The position numbers and the translations under genes are program-made. From Zhuqueibacter pondensis (GTDB lineage: Bacteria > Zhuqueibacterota > Zhuqueibacteria > Zhuqueibacterales > Zhuqueibacteraceae), in the NCBI GenBank assembly GCA_034505955.1, contig JAPDQK010000026.1, forward strand, positions 10,795 to 74,794: DNA of 64,000 nt, written 5' to 3'. The notes under the pieces were generated by a model, which worked only from the letters and a program-made list of their open reading frames with translations, searched no databases and had not been told where the DNA came from. This document shows, piece after piece, positions 39,624 through 48,710 of the stretch. How positions within the stretch are numbered: the stretch's first letter is position 1; each line of letters starts with the position of its first letter.

Positions 39624-39990
39624 AAACGGTCTCCATCCCAGAGTATCGGTGGAAGTCGCAGGCCATATTGCGTCCAAAAAGTTTTTGGCACTTATCGACA
39701 CTGGCTTTGATTTGGATCTTGCCCTTCATCATGAAGAAACAGTCAAGCTTGGACTGAAAAGCCACAAATACATTTGGGTTACTTATGCCAATGGCGAGCG
39801 CATACTTGAGCCGCTTTGTCGGACGCGCGTGCTATGGCATGGTAAGTGGAAAACAATAAAAGTTGTCCTTTCCAATGATAAAGAACCCGCCATCGGCACG
39901 CATCTTTTACAAGGCTCAGTGGTCACCATGAATTTTGGCAAAAATACGCTCACCATCAAAGAGCTTTCAGGTTTGAAGCGTAGAAAGTAA
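39604..39990 (+). CDS. Retropepsin-like aspartic protease (clan AA), single domain
   Basis: From the ATG at 39604 (AAAGGGGGTAGAC before it) the 128-residue protein has MIKGKIENGLHPRVSVEV, the catalytic LIDTGFD with Asp32, and the second-half pattern EPAIGTHLLQGSVVTMNF. Monomers of this length dimerise to form the active site in retroviral-type proteases. Its cellular substrate is unknown. It forms a cassette with the 107-residue gene upstream and the 108-residue gene downstream, in a stretch of lower GC than the flanking glycosidase genes. Confidence 0.8.
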   Translation: MIKGKIENGLHPRVSVEVAGHIASKKFLALIDTGFDLDLALHHEETVKLGLKSHKYIWVTYANGERILEPLCRTRVLWHGKWKTIKVVLSNDKEPAIGTHLLQGSVVTMNFGKNTLTIKELSGLKRRK

Positions 39991-40003
39991 TCAGATTAAA
40001 AAT

Positions 40004-40330
40004 ATGCCGAAAAAGTATTCCGCACACCTTCCCCGTGATCCGGCGGGCCGTAACCTCATTAAAGAAGCATTGGAAGGCTACCGCCAAATGAATCGGTTCA
40101 CCGACGAAGAACTATGCCACAATCTGCCCCAATTAACAGAGAGTGAATCACGCAAAGAATATGCAGAACTTTACGCGGTTTGGGAACACACACGCAAGCA
40201 TTACCCCACCAATCCCCAAAGTGATGCAATACTAGACCAAATTCATATTCAGGAATTGGTTGAGTGTCGCCGCCTTTGGGACAAAATCGCACAAGGATTG
40301 GCTAAAAGAGTTCAAAAGAGTTCTTTTTGA
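40004..40330 (+). CDS. 108-aa hypothetical protein of the retropepsin cassette
   Basis: The protein begins MPKKYSAHLPRDPAGRNLIKEALEGYRQMNRFTDEEL and continues with TESESRKEYAELYAVWEHTRKHYPTNPQSD and a C-terminal helix (VECRRLWDKIAQGLAKRVQ). It is charged and mostly helical, with no recognised family. It follows the retropepsin-like gene by 13 bases and is probably co-transcribed. Confidence 0.6.
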   Translation: MPKKYSAHLPRDPAGRNLIKEALEGYRQMNRFTDEELCHNLPQLTESESRKEYAELYAVWEHTRKHYPTNPQSDAILDQIHIQELVECRRLWDKIAQGLAKRVQKSSF

Positions 40331-40412
40331 TTCTCGAAACTAATGAAGACCTGCAGCACTTTGAAAATCGCAATGAAAAATGGCAAGGGGGCTCTTCAAG
40401 TTAGGATGTCGC

Positions 40413-41981
40413 TCAACCTGCCAACCTGATGTGTAATTGCAGTTCCTTCTCGACATCCACTGCCGCATCCACGTAACTGCTGTTTTCCACCGCTGCTTTT
40501 GTAAACGGAATCGTTTTGTTGCCAACCAAAACTTGTGTCACTTTCTTTCCTTCCGGCAGCAGCAGATGCAGATTCACGTGCGCGTCCTCGGCGCGAATCG
40601 TGAGATCACAGCCATCCTCCCGCAAATGCCAATCGTATCCGATGCTCGCTCCGGAAGCGCCGTAAGCAACTTCTACTGAGGCTACCTGCAATGAAGTCAC
40701 TGCCCAGCGCGGCGAAAGCTTGACGACTTGAAAGAGTTTGTGCTGGTCTTCGATGCCGCACAAGCCTTCGATAAAAGCGCCGAGCATCGCGGAGCTGCCC
40801 CAGCCATCGGTGGGTTGCGCCTCCGGACTGGTGCTGGTTTCTTTGGTGCTGGGAGAACCATCGGGGAAATACCACAGATAACTTTCGCCGGTCTCGCGAA
40901 TCATTTTGTCATAACGCTGCAGAATATCGAGTCCATACGATTCGAAGCCGTGGTCGAAGGCGGCTTTGGCCAATTCGCCGCCGACGAGGGGAAAGATGCC
41001 GCCGTTGATATAAGCACCCGGCACCAATTTGTTGTCGCCGAAAATGCCGGTGAGAAACGGCGGGTCGATGCTGAACCATTCGGCAAAAGCGGTGGTGCTC
41101 GCGCGCCGGCGTTGGTACTCTTTGATGATTTCCACCGCCATCTCGTGAGTGGGCAAGCCGCGATTGATGTCGTAGGGATTGCTCAAACTCAACTGGGCCA
41201 ATTCATCGACGCCGGGAATACGGAAATCATCGAGTGGAATGCGGTGGGTGTAAAAGCGGCCGTTCCAGCAGAGTTGATTGGTGCGCTCGCGCACGCCCTC
41301 GGCTATGGCGTGCCAATACGCTTTGTTGGTGTGATCGCCGAGATAGCCAAAAAGAATAGAGAGCTTGCAGCAGGCATCGTAGAAACCGCTGTTGTCGCCG
41401 TGGAAAATGCCGAAATGAGTTTTGTCATCGATCTGAAAATTCAGCCACGGTGTGCGGTTATCGACGTAATCGAAATCCCAAGTGTCGATGGTGTAGGCGC
41501 GTTTGACGAGATGATATTCCTCCGACCAGCGCCAGGGATGGGTCATGGTGTAACGCAGCGCTTTTTCACAGTGGGGCAACATGCGGGCAAGCCATTCGTC
41601 ATCGCCGGTCGCCTGCCAGGCCCAATAAACCGCCATCGGCAAGTAATACTCGACATCGGCCTCCACCGGCACGCGCACGTATTTGGCCCAATTCTCACGC
41701 TCTTCGCCGATGACGAAATAATCGAAGAGCCGGCCGTTGGCCGCTTGCGTCTCGGCAAAATGCTCGACGGCGCTGGTCATGTCGGGCTCGAAATATTTGT
41801 AGCCTTTCATCATCAGCGTGTGATCGCGCAGCCAAATCGGCTTGGAATCGGCGCTGCGATAGCCGTGCACCAGCTTGCCGTCGAAGACAAACTCGGAGAC
41901 ATCGGCCTGCAGAAATTTTTTGATTCTGGGATAAAATTCGTCGAAGGTTGGGTTGTTGGTTTGGATTTTGGTGTCAGGCAT
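40413..41981 (-). CDS. Six-hairpin glycosidase (MGH1/GH63-like fold)
   Basis: The 522-residue protein lacks a signal peptide and consists mainly of an (alpha/alpha)6 barrel: KPIWLRDHTLMMKGYKYFEPDM, VPVEADVEYYLPMAVYWAWQATGDDEWL, WDFDYVDNRTPWLNFQIDDKTHFGIFHGDNSGFYDACCKL, GRFYTHRIPLDDF and YINGGIFPLVGGELAKAAFDHGFE, ending in a beta domain. The WLRDH and the many acidic aromatic motifs fit alpha-glucosidase/amylase-like clan GH-G or GH63-type enzymes, and GGIFPLVGGEL resembles the barrel centre. Exact activity is unassigned. It is separated from the other glycosidase by the retropepsin cassette. Confidence 0.75.
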   Translation of the reverse strand: MPDTKIQTNNPTFDEFYPRIKKFLQADVSEFVFDGKLVHGYRSADSKPIWLRDHTLMMKGYKYFEPDMTSAVEHFAETQAANGRLFDYFVIGEERENWAKYVRVPVEADVEYYLPMAVYWAWQATGDDEWLARMLPHCEKALRYTMTHPWRWSEEYHLVKRAYTIDTWDFDYVDNRTPWLNFQIDDKTHFGIFHGDNSGFYDACCKLSILFGYLGDHTNKAYWHAIAEGVRERTNQLCWNGRFYTHRIPLDDFRIPGVDELAQLSLSNPYDINRGLPTHEMAVEIIKEYQRRRASTTAFAEWFSIDPPFLTGIFGDNKLVPGAYINGGIFPLVGGELAKAAFDHGFESYGLDILQRYDKMIRETGESYLWYFPDGSPSTKETSTSPEAQPTDGWGSSAMLGAFIEGLCGIEDQHKLFQVVKLSPRWAVTSLQVASVEVAYGASGASIGYDWHLREDGCDLTIRAEDAHVNLHLLLPEGKKVTQVLVGNKTIPFTKAAVENSSYVDAAVDVEKELQLHIRLAG

Positions 41982-42144
41982 AAGTCTAAATCAGAATGGT
42001 TCACAGCCATCAAAAGAAGTTGTCCTGAGCCGAGGATAGGTCAAACAATATGGGTCGTGAGTCTTACTGCTCATGATGTTTTGTGAATTCGGTTTTTGCC
42101 GAGGGAGGAGCCGGCAAGGCCTCGGCATCCCCCCTTACGGACCG

Positions 42145-44256
42145 TCAAGGTCCTTGAGCTTGCTCTGTTTTGACAATCAAATCCTTCTTTGTCAGTGCAA
42201 TCAAATCTGCCAAAACATGGGTGCTCTCTTCGCGCACAATATCGGGCGCATTATCATCGCGTGGGATGGTGTCGCCTTTTTGGAGTGGCGGCAAGCCCTT
42301 GGCCTTGCGCCGTTCATTCACGCGCGCCAGACGCTGCGTTTCCAATTGCTCGCGCTCCAATTTCCGTTTTGCCTCCTGCAGGGAAATGGAATTTTTATCT
42401 CTTTCGCGTTTGATCCGAGTCACGTCTTCGGTCAGATAGCGGAATTCCATGTTTGCGGCCAGGCGCTTTTGCGATTTCAGGCGCAAGGTCGAAAGATATT
42501 TGGAGACGTGATCTTCGGGGGTGAAGCGTGCTGCAGAAATTTGATCCCATGTCAGCGCATGTTTTTCGGATCTCTCTCCGTAATTCGTTTCATCGTAATA
42601 CGAAGGGAAAACCAGGTCCGGCATCACGCCATGATTCTGGGTCGTGCCGCCGTTGACGCGATAGAACTTGGCGATGGTCACTTTGAGCTGGCCCAATTTG
42701 GTGCCGTTCGCCCGAATCATGCGATTCAAATCAAACAAATTTTGCACCGTGCCTTTGCCGTAAGTTTGCCCGCCCAAAACGATGCCGCGCTTGTAATCTT
42801 GAATGGCGGCGGCAAAAATTTCCGAGGCCGAGGCGCTAATGCGATCCACCAGCACGGCCAGCGGTCCATCATAAACAATGTTCGGGTCGGGATCTCTTTG
42901 AAGCTCGACCATGCCATTGGAATTTCGCACCTGTACCACCGGACCATCTTTAATAAAAAGTCCGGTTAACTCGATGGCCTCCTGCAAAGAGCCGCCACCA
43001 TTGCGGCGGAGATCGATAAGAATGCCATCGATCTGGGCGCCCTGCAATTCGGCAAGCAATCGCCGGACATCACGCGTGGTGCTTTTATAATCCTCATCGC
43101 CCTTTTGCCGTGCTTCCAAATCTGCATAAAAAGTCGGAATGGTAATGATGCCGATTTTATACTTGCGACCTTCGTGCACCACCTCGACCGTGTCGCTGTG
43201 TGCTTCGCGATCTTTCAAAACGATTTTGTCGCGGACCAGCTTGATGATTTTGGTCGGACTGCCTGCCGGGCTGCCCGCCGGAATGATTTCCAGGCGCACC
43301 ACGGTTTCCTTTTTGCCGCGAATCATTTGCACCACATCGTCGAGGCGCATGCCGATAACATCGATCATTTTGCCATCTTCACCTTGCCCGACACCGACGA
43401 TTTTGTCATTCGGCCACAACTGCTTGCTGCGATCCGCCGGGCCGCCGGGAACGATGTCAACGACAACCGTATAATCACCATCGGTGTTCAGACGTGCGCC
43501 GATTCCCTCAAATGACAGACTCATGTCAATGTTGAAATCCTGCGAGCGGATCGGCGAGAAGTAGTTGGTGTGCGGATCGTAGGATTCGGAGAGCGCGTTC
43601 ATGAAATATTGGAACACGTCCTCTGCGTTTAATTGCTCGATGCGTTGCCGGAAGTTGGAATAGCGTTTGTTCAGCGTCGCGGCGATGCCCGGCCAGTCTT
43701 TGCCGGTGAGCTTGAGTTCCAACGCTTCGTTCTTGATTCTTTGGCGCCACAGCTCATCGAGCTCTTCCGGACTCGCGGCCCAAGGCGCCTGCTCGCGATC
43801 CGGCTGATAATATTCATCGCTGGTGAAATCAAATTCCTTTTCCAACAGTTTATTTACATACGCCAGGCGCTCTTCCGAGCGTTGCTTAAATTTGTTGAAA
43901 ATCCAGAAGGCCGGTCCGAGATTGCCGGTCCTCAGACTGTCATCGAGCAGCAAACGATATTTTTGGAATGCCGCAATGTCGGAGGTAAGAAAGTAAAGAC
44001 GGTTATAATCCAATGTCTGCAAATAGCTGTCGAGCAGCTCCCTGGAAACCGAATCATTCAGCGCTGGGTGATTGTAATGATATTGCGTGAGCAGAGTCGT
44101 CAGGACTCTGGCCACAATGGGGTGCTGCCGATCGGGGGTGAGATCGCCCGCTTGAGAAAAGTTGATCTGCAAGACTGCAATGAGGCAAGCCAGCACGAAC
44201 TTTGGGTTGGGCATCCGCGGCGAGGTTTTTGGTTGATAATTACGCATATCCCACAT
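42145..44256 (-). CDS. prc: Tail-specific protease (S41/Prc/CtpA family)
   Basis: From the ATG at 44256 (AGGAG four bases upstream; an alternative ATG is 44247) the protein has 703 residues with a signal peptide (KFVLACLIAVLQINFSQA). An N-terminal helical domain precedes a PDZ domain (FEGIGARLNTDGDYTVVVDIVPGGPADRS) and the S41 core with IDLRRNGGGSLQEAI, the catalytic Ser476 in SASASEIFAAA and Lys501 in TYGKGT, then the C-terminal tail that resembles E. coli Prc. It cleaves periplasmic proteins from their C-terminus. The longer frame back to 44535 has no coding character. Confidence 0.93.
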   Translation of the reverse strand: MWDMRNYQPKTSPRMPNPKFVLACLIAVLQINFSQAGDLTPDRQHPIVARVLTTLLTQYHYNHPALNDSVSRELLDSYLQTLDYNRLYFLTSDIAAFQKYRLLLDDSLRTGNLGPAFWIFNKFKQRSEERLAYVNKLLEKEFDFTSDEYYQPDREQAPWAASPEELDELWRQRIKNEALELKLTGKDWPGIAATLNKRYSNFRQRIEQLNAEDVFQYFMNALSESYDPHTNYFSPIRSQDFNIDMSLSFEGIGARLNTDGDYTVVVDIVPGGPADRSKQLWPNDKIVGVGQGEDGKMIDVIGMRLDDVVQMIRGKKETVVRLEIIPAGSPAGSPTKIIKLVRDKIVLKDREAHSDTVEVVHEGRKYKIGIITIPTFYADLEARQKGDEDYKSTTRDVRRLLAELQGAQIDGILIDLRRNGGGSLQEAIELTGLFIKDGPVVQVRNSNGMVELQRDPDPNIVYDGPLAVLVDRISASASEIFAAAIQDYKRGIVLGGQTYGKGTVQNLFDLNRMIRANGTKLGQLKVTIAKFYRVNGGTTQNHGVMPDLVFPSYYDETNYGERSEKHALTWDQISAARFTPEDHVSKYLSTLRLKSQKRLAANMEFRYLTEDVTRIKRERDKNSISLQEAKRKLEREQLETQRLARVNERRKAKGLPPLQKGDTIPRDDNAPDIVREESTHVLADLIALTKKDLIVKTEQAQGP

Positions 44257-44509
44257 TTTCTCCTGTCTTGAGTTGATTAGTTTCAAAATAAGAAATGATA
44301 ACGTAAAACTCAAGACATTTGTTCTGTAAAGACGCCGAAGCGGAAATTTCCGGAGCGGGTTATGCGGCCTGCCGAACTGATTGATCACTGCGGCACCCCG
44401 TCCTGGCGCCAGCTTGCAAAAAAAGTTGATCGTTGCAGTTTTGCGGTGCATCGGGCCGGCGTCCGGACGGGTTGTCACTTTTGCCAACTCTGCATGTCCA
44501 GGCGGTACG

Positions 44510-44752
44510 TTAGCTGCCGGAGTACCCCATGTCAATCAGCGTCTGGGCCAGGAACTTGCTGTATAATTCGCGTTTGCGTTTGGGTTCTCCCGTGGTCGGG
44601 ACCTCTGATTTAGGCAACGGCGGAGGCGCTTGTCGCGGTTCCAGCGTCCGCGAAGCAAGCAAGCGACGGGCATTCAATTCATGGCGCAGGGTCCGTACTT
44701 CATTTTCCAGTTTTTCAAAACGCTGTAGCAATTCAAAGAGTATTCTATCCAT
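44510..44752 (-). CDS. 80-aa hypothetical coiled-coil protein
   Basis: The protein starts MDRILFELLQRFEKLENEVRTLRHELNARRLL, a short coiled coil, then a Pro-rich linker (RQAPPPLPKSEVPTTGEPKRKRE) and ends in YSKFLAQTLIDMGYSGS. The RBS AAAGGAGACC precedes the ATG. The family is unknown. It is separated from its neighbours by about 115 and 250 bases and may be expressed alone. Confidence 0.5.
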   Translation of the reverse strand: MDRILFELLQRFEKLENEVRTLRHELNARRLLASRTLEPRQAPPPLPKSEVPTTGEPKRKRELYSKFLAQTLIDMGYSGS

Positions 44753-44867
44753 GGCGGTCTCCTTTTAAATCAATCCATCGATTGAAAACGGGTCTGAAAA
44801 ATCGATTGTAACAGGGCCGGATGTGGCTCTTGCCATTGAAGCGCATGATGGCATCATCGGCAACACG

Positions 44868-45503
44868 TTAACGCGATCCGGCAAACACGCTATCCACCAC
44901 CGTCTTTTCCAAATAGATCAATTTCATCACCGGAACGTCCACCGGTTTGCTCATCACCGGCGGCGGCACGTATTTCATGAGTCGCGGATCATAGCCCCAC
45001 ATTTCGACCGCGGTGACATCGCCATTTTGCTCCAAATAGAGTTTCAAGGGAAGTCCCTTGTAATTGCGTCGCACGCCGCGCAATAGCGCCGCAAAAATGC
45101 CGCCTTGCGCGCGAACCGAATCCGGCGCGTTCTCGAACTGCTCCGGAGAGTCTTTGAAGTCCGCAGTGAATCTGACGTTACCGCCCATGCTCCAGTCGTT
45201 CATAATGGCCTGTGCTTTTTTGCTTGGGGCAATCGTATAAACTTTGCCGCTCGGAAATGTGCGCGCCAAATCGCCTTCACCAAAACCATCGCCGTTGAGA
45301 TCGAAAACCATCAATTTTGTAACCTGCTTTTCAGAAATCATGAAATCGTCGATAAAAAAGCTCAATTGGGCGGGACTGGTGATGGTCGCGGTTTGCACCA
45401 ATGCCTGGTCCAGCACCACCTTGGTAGCCTGCGCCAGTGTCCACTGTGAAGATAAGGCTATTGTTCCAAACAGGAAAATTTTGCGGGCTGCATGTCTTGT
45501 CAT
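44868..45503 (-). CDS. Secreted hypothetical protein at end of Exb/VWA locus
   Basis: The 211-residue protein has a signal peptide (KIFLFGTIALSSQWTLA). The mature part contains KLMVFDLNGDGFGEGDLART, an EF-hand-like calcium loop (DLNGDGFGEGDL), then VRFTADFKDSPEQFENAP and the end VPVMKLIYLEKTVVDSVFAG. I do not recognise a family. It ends the leftward locus of channel, VWA and TPR genes and starts 18 bases after the TPR lipoprotein gene, so it is probably part of the same unit. Confidence 0.65.
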   Translation of the reverse strand: MTRHAARKIFLFGTIALSSQWTLAQATKVVLDQALVQTATITSPAQLSFFIDDFMISEKQVTKLMVFDLNGDGFGEGDLARTFPSGKVYTIAPSKKAQAIMNDWSMGGNVRFTADFKDSPEQFENAPDSVRAQGGIFAALLRGVRRNYKGLPLKLYLEQNGDVTAVEMWGYDPRLMKYVPPPVMSKPVDVPVMKLIYLEKTVVDSVFAGSR

Positions 45504-45520
45504 GGGTTATTCCTTCAGGT

Positions 45521-47032
45521 TTATTTCTTTTTTGCCGTCACGTCATTGGCTGTGAATTTTCCATCACATTTTTTCCATTGCTCAAAGTAAATTCGCGCCT
45601 CGTCAAAGCGACCGGCACTCTTGCAAGCTTTGCTCAGAAGGGAGTTGAGCTCGCACTGATCACTGGCGGAAAGGCCGTTGCTGTGCGCCAGCGCCTTTTT
45701 GCCATAAGTGATTGCCGATTCCGGTGTATTCCACAGCAGCATGACCATCTCGAAACAGGCTCGTGCCTGTTGATTCCAGCTAAAAGAGGTGGCCTTGGTT
45801 TGATAAGCCAAACTCAACTTTTTCTGCTCTTTTTCCTTCGCCTCGATCCCCATGCGAAAAAGCATGGCGCCGTAGCTATCCAGATAAGCTTGCATCGAGG
45901 TGTCCTGTGGTGTACCGTCGGTTTTCAAGGGGATGCTCTCGAAAACCAGGCGCATGGTTTCCACGGCCTGTTCCTTCTTTCCGAGAAATTCAAATTCGAT
46001 GACGCTCAGTTTGTGCATCACTTCGAGCTTGGCATTTTTGGTTTTTAATTGCGGCAGCAGCTTCGCGCACGCCGCCGCAATCTGGGGATAATTCTTGGTC
46101 GCTTCCAGTTCCAAAACCCTGTCCCAGGCTTCGGAAGCCTGGAGATTGCCCCCATCCCAGTTGATCCATTTGATATAATTTTTGAGGTCATTTTTCTCCT
46201 GGGCGGTACGGGCAAAGATTTGTGCTTCTTTGAAAGCCGCCAGTGCCTTTTGTGCGTCAAGCATACGGGCATAAATATCGCCTTGAACATAGGCGTAGTA
46301 ATACAGCAGGGAGGTATCCGGCTTTGCCATAAAGCTCGTTTTCAGCATGACCTCCTGTGCCTTGCGGAAATTGGCCATGGCCAGCTCATACTGCTTCAAC
46401 GCCAGGTAATTTTCCCCAAGCAGCCGATACAAATTATGCTCGCCTTTTTCCAACCGTGTCAGGCGCTCGAGAATCTGGATGGCTTTTTCATGATTTTTGT
46501 CCTGGCCGAAAATATGCTGGAGATTGTAATAAACCACGGCGAGCAGAACGCGGGTGTTTTTATCGAAGGGATTGAGACGGAGCGCTTCTTCAAAATGGGC
46601 CTGGGCCTCGAGACAATAACTCATGGCTTCACGTCCGGCTTTTTCGTCGGCGCCATTCTTGGAAAGCTTTTTCCACAGCGCCAGCGATTCAGCGCCTTGT
46701 TTGAACTCCCGCTCGAATCTCGCCTTGTCGGTTCCGGACATCGTGACCCCATTCTTATTCTGATTTTCCAAAACGGACCAGAATTGATCGAACTGGTCGA
46801 GCTTGGCTTTGCCGGCTTGGGAGAGCTTTGCCGCGTTTTGCTCGCGTTTGGAAGAGACAAAGTTGCTGTCGGCCATTCTGGAAGCGCGCGCCACGGTCAT
46901 GGTATCCAAGCCCGGCGGCCGCCGCATGGTTTTTCTGGCAACGGTTTTGCTCGAGGAAGAACAACCAGCGATGATAATCAAAGCCAGACCAAGAGCTGCT
47001 GACAAAAAAAATTTGAACTGATGAAACGTCAT
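45521..47032 (-). CDS. TPR-rich lipoprotein
   Basis: The 503-residue protein has a lipoprotein signal (AALGLALIIIAGC with lipobox AGC) and then at least seven TPR-like helical repeats, for example SYCLEAQAHFEEALRLNPFDKN, LYRLLGENYLALKQYELAMANFRKAQ and VQGDIYARMLDAQKALAAFKEAQIFA. TPR lipoproteins act as scaffolds; examples include the adaptor proteins of Tol/Exb and gliding machines. Its place between the TonB-like gene and the secreted gene at 44868 suggests a scaffold of the envelope machine encoded here. Confidence 0.85.
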   Translation of the reverse strand: MTFHQFKFFLSAALGLALIIIAGCSSSSKTVARKTMRRPPGLDTMTVARASRMADSNFVSSKREQNAAKLSQAGKAKLDQFDQFWSVLENQNKNGVTMSGTDKARFEREFKQGAESLALWKKLSKNGADEKAGREAMSYCLEAQAHFEEALRLNPFDKNTRVLLAVVYYNLQHIFGQDKNHEKAIQILERLTRLEKGEHNLYRLLGENYLALKQYELAMANFRKAQEVMLKTSFMAKPDTSLLYYYAYVQGDIYARMLDAQKALAAFKEAQIFARTAQEKNDLKNYIKWINWDGGNLQASEAWDRVLELEATKNYPQIAAACAKLLPQLKTKNAKLEVMHKLSVIEFEFLGKKEQAVETMRLVFESIPLKTDGTPQDTSMQAYLDSYGAMLFRMGIEAKEKEQKKLSLAYQTKATSFSWNQQARACFEMVMLLWNTPESAITYGKKALAHSNGLSASDQCELNSLLSKACKSAGRFDEARIYFEQWKKCDGKFTANDVTAKKK

Positions 47033-47137
47033 TATGACCCTCTACAGAAACTGAAATTTTCGGAGTTGCCCGGTTCGCCAGTTTATGGGTTGGAGTTTTG
47101 AACAGTCCACCGGCCAAAACCGGCGTAGCGGCCAGCT

Positions 47138-48268
47138 TCATTTACTCACACTTTGCCACCAGGACCAAAAAATTTGATAAAATTGATTGGCCACCTCGCC
47201 CGGCGCCTGGCGCGAGGAGATGAGCGATTGAATTTGTCCATTTTGACGAATGACATCGCCAGCCAACAGAAAATTGCTGTTTTCTTTGATGCCATTGTCT
47301 TTGAGCATGGTATAATCATTCCCTTCCACCAGACAGATGCGCAACAGCAGTTCGTGCTCATTGCAGGACAAATACAGTGTAAAGTTCCGGCCATGCATGG
47401 TGAAGTTAACGGCGGAGGACAAATCACCGGCCTGATGGCCCATGTCGTAAGCAACCAGCTTGGGAATAATTCCCGGATGTTTTTTCATCCACTCGATGAG
47501 CGCATGGATGGAAATGCCTCCGCCACCTTCGCCATTTCCGCCCAAACCGCCCAGTGAAATTCTCGGGCCGTCGCCGCTGCCGCCACCGGTGCCACGCGTG
47601 TTGCGCATGCCCATTCCTTTGCTGCCCGGAATTCCTCCCAAGCCGCCTCCGGTGCCATTGCCCCAACCTGCTCCTGCGCCGGTGCCGCGACCACGGCCCT
47701 CTCCATTTCCATTGCCGATTTGAATACGCGGTCCTTGCGAAGGTGTGCCACCACCACCGCGCTTTGCCACCAGGTTTGCCGGACGGACATCGAACGTCGC
47801 CTCCAGTAAACCATCGGCTACCAGGCCCGCTTCTTGTACATTGACCTGGGAATTCACTGTGATCACGCGGGTGCTCGGCCGCTGCACCGGCGTGCGGGTG
47901 GCCGGACTTTCCCTGGCAATCAGGTTTTTCATGTCGAATCCTTGCACCAACGCGGACACATCAGCGAGTTGTGGAATCGAGCCGGGGTCTGGCGCGGCGC
48001 CCTTCGCTTTCGGAGCGGGTGCGGCCTTCGTGAGGCTTTTCGTCGGCTCTCTGACGAGGCGTTCGATTTTTCTGACCGGCTTGATTTCCATTTTGATCAC
48101 TTCGCGCACTTCCATGGTTTTCTCGGGGAACGCCGCTGCGGTCGCGCCCATTTGATAAGTCAACCAATGCGCGAGCACGTAAATGATGGATAAAATGAAA
48201 ACGGTGATCCAAGCCGAAAGATTGTGCAGTTTTGCTTTATTGGCAATATAGCTAGTTAAAGCTGTCAT
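47138..48268 (-). CDS. TonB-like energy-transducing protein with glycine-rich region
   Basis: The 376-residue protein has a cytosolic N-terminus, one transmembrane helix (about 19-40: AWITVFILSIIYVLAHWLTY), an Ala/Pro/Lys stretch (about 60-95), a long Gly-rich low-complexity part (about 170-255: GNGNGEGRGRGTGAGAG, GGGLGGIPGSKG), and a C-terminal globular part (DLSSAVNFTMHGRNFTLYLSCNEHELLLRICLVEG). This is the topology of TonB/TolA and AgmX/GltJ-like proteins rather than a clear TonB C-terminal domain. It overlaps the second ExbD-like gene by 17 bases. It would couple the Exb channel to an outer-membrane or periplasmic partner (inference). Confidence 0.7.
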   Translation of the reverse strand: MTALTSYIANKAKLHNLSAWITVFILSIIYVLAHWLTYQMGATAAAFPEKTMEVREVIKMEIKPVRKIERLVREPTKSLTKAAPAPKAKGAAPDPGSIPQLADVSALVQGFDMKNLIARESPATRTPVQRPSTRVITVNSQVNVQEAGLVADGLLEATFDVRPANLVAKRGGGGTPSQGPRIQIGNGNGEGRGRGTGAGAGWGNGTGGGLGGIPGSKGMGMRNTRGTGGGSGDGPRISLGGLGGNGEGGGGISIHALIEWMKKHPGIIPKLVAYDMGHQAGDLSSAVNFTMHGRNFTLYLSCNEHELLLRICLVEGNDYTMLKDNGIKENSNFLLAGDVIRQNGQIQSLISSRQAPGEVANQFYQIFWSWWQSVSK

Positions 48269-48647
48269 AATTCAAATTCTTTTGAATTTTGTGTCTTTCG
48301 CAGATATCGAGCACGTCAACCAGTTTCTGAATGATCGTTGCCCGTTGTGTCGATATATTGACGGTGAGCGTTTGCCCGCCTTGTTGCGAATCGAGTTGAA
48401 GATTTGCCAGCGAGGCTTCGAGCTCCGGCAAAGTTTGCAAGCTGATCCTCCTGCCTCGTTCTTCGATTTCAAACGCGTCCTTGAAGATCCGCACCGTCAT
48501 TTCACGCACATTCCTGACGCTTTGATTGAGATCGGAGCCGGAGGGCAGCTCGATGTGATCGGTTTTCAATCGGCTGACTGCGATGAACGCCATCAAGATG
48601 TTGAGGGCGACATCAATCAGCCGAAACATGAGACTACCGCCTGACAA
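48252..48647 (-). CDS. ExbD/TolR-like proton-channel subunit
   Basis: The 131-residue protein begins at a TTG at 48647, chosen because AGGAG lies nine bases upstream and because the N-terminus (SGGSLMFRLIDVALNIL) then aligns fully with the neighbour at 48711 (SKSGIILRLIDVVFILL). A short cytosolic start, one helix with the essential Asp (LIDVALNILMAFIAV) and a periplasmic domain follow, the ExbD/TolR topology. The periplasmic part (VTVRIFKDAFEIEERGRRI, LTVNISTQRATIIQKLVDVLD) fits the TolR fold. It would work with the ExbB-like gene at 55173. Confidence 0.85.
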   Translation of the reverse strand: MSGGSLMFRLIDVALNILMAFIAVSRLKTDHIELPSGSDLNQSVRNVREMTVRIFKDAFEIEERGRRISLQTLPELEASLANLQLDSQQGGQTLTVNISTQRATIIQKLVDVLDICERHKIQKNLNYDSFN

Positions 48648-48710
48648 TTTGCCTTTCTCCTAATTTACGTTCTTGAATGCCACATGATCAGAATGCCTCG
48701 CCCGCAGGAA

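Noticed and set aside
47424..47814. Several overlapping frames across the Gly-rich stretch of the TonB-like gene
   Set aside because: Low-complexity GC-rich DNA opens all frames; only the frame with the transmembrane helix and correct overlap to the ExbD-like gene is credible.
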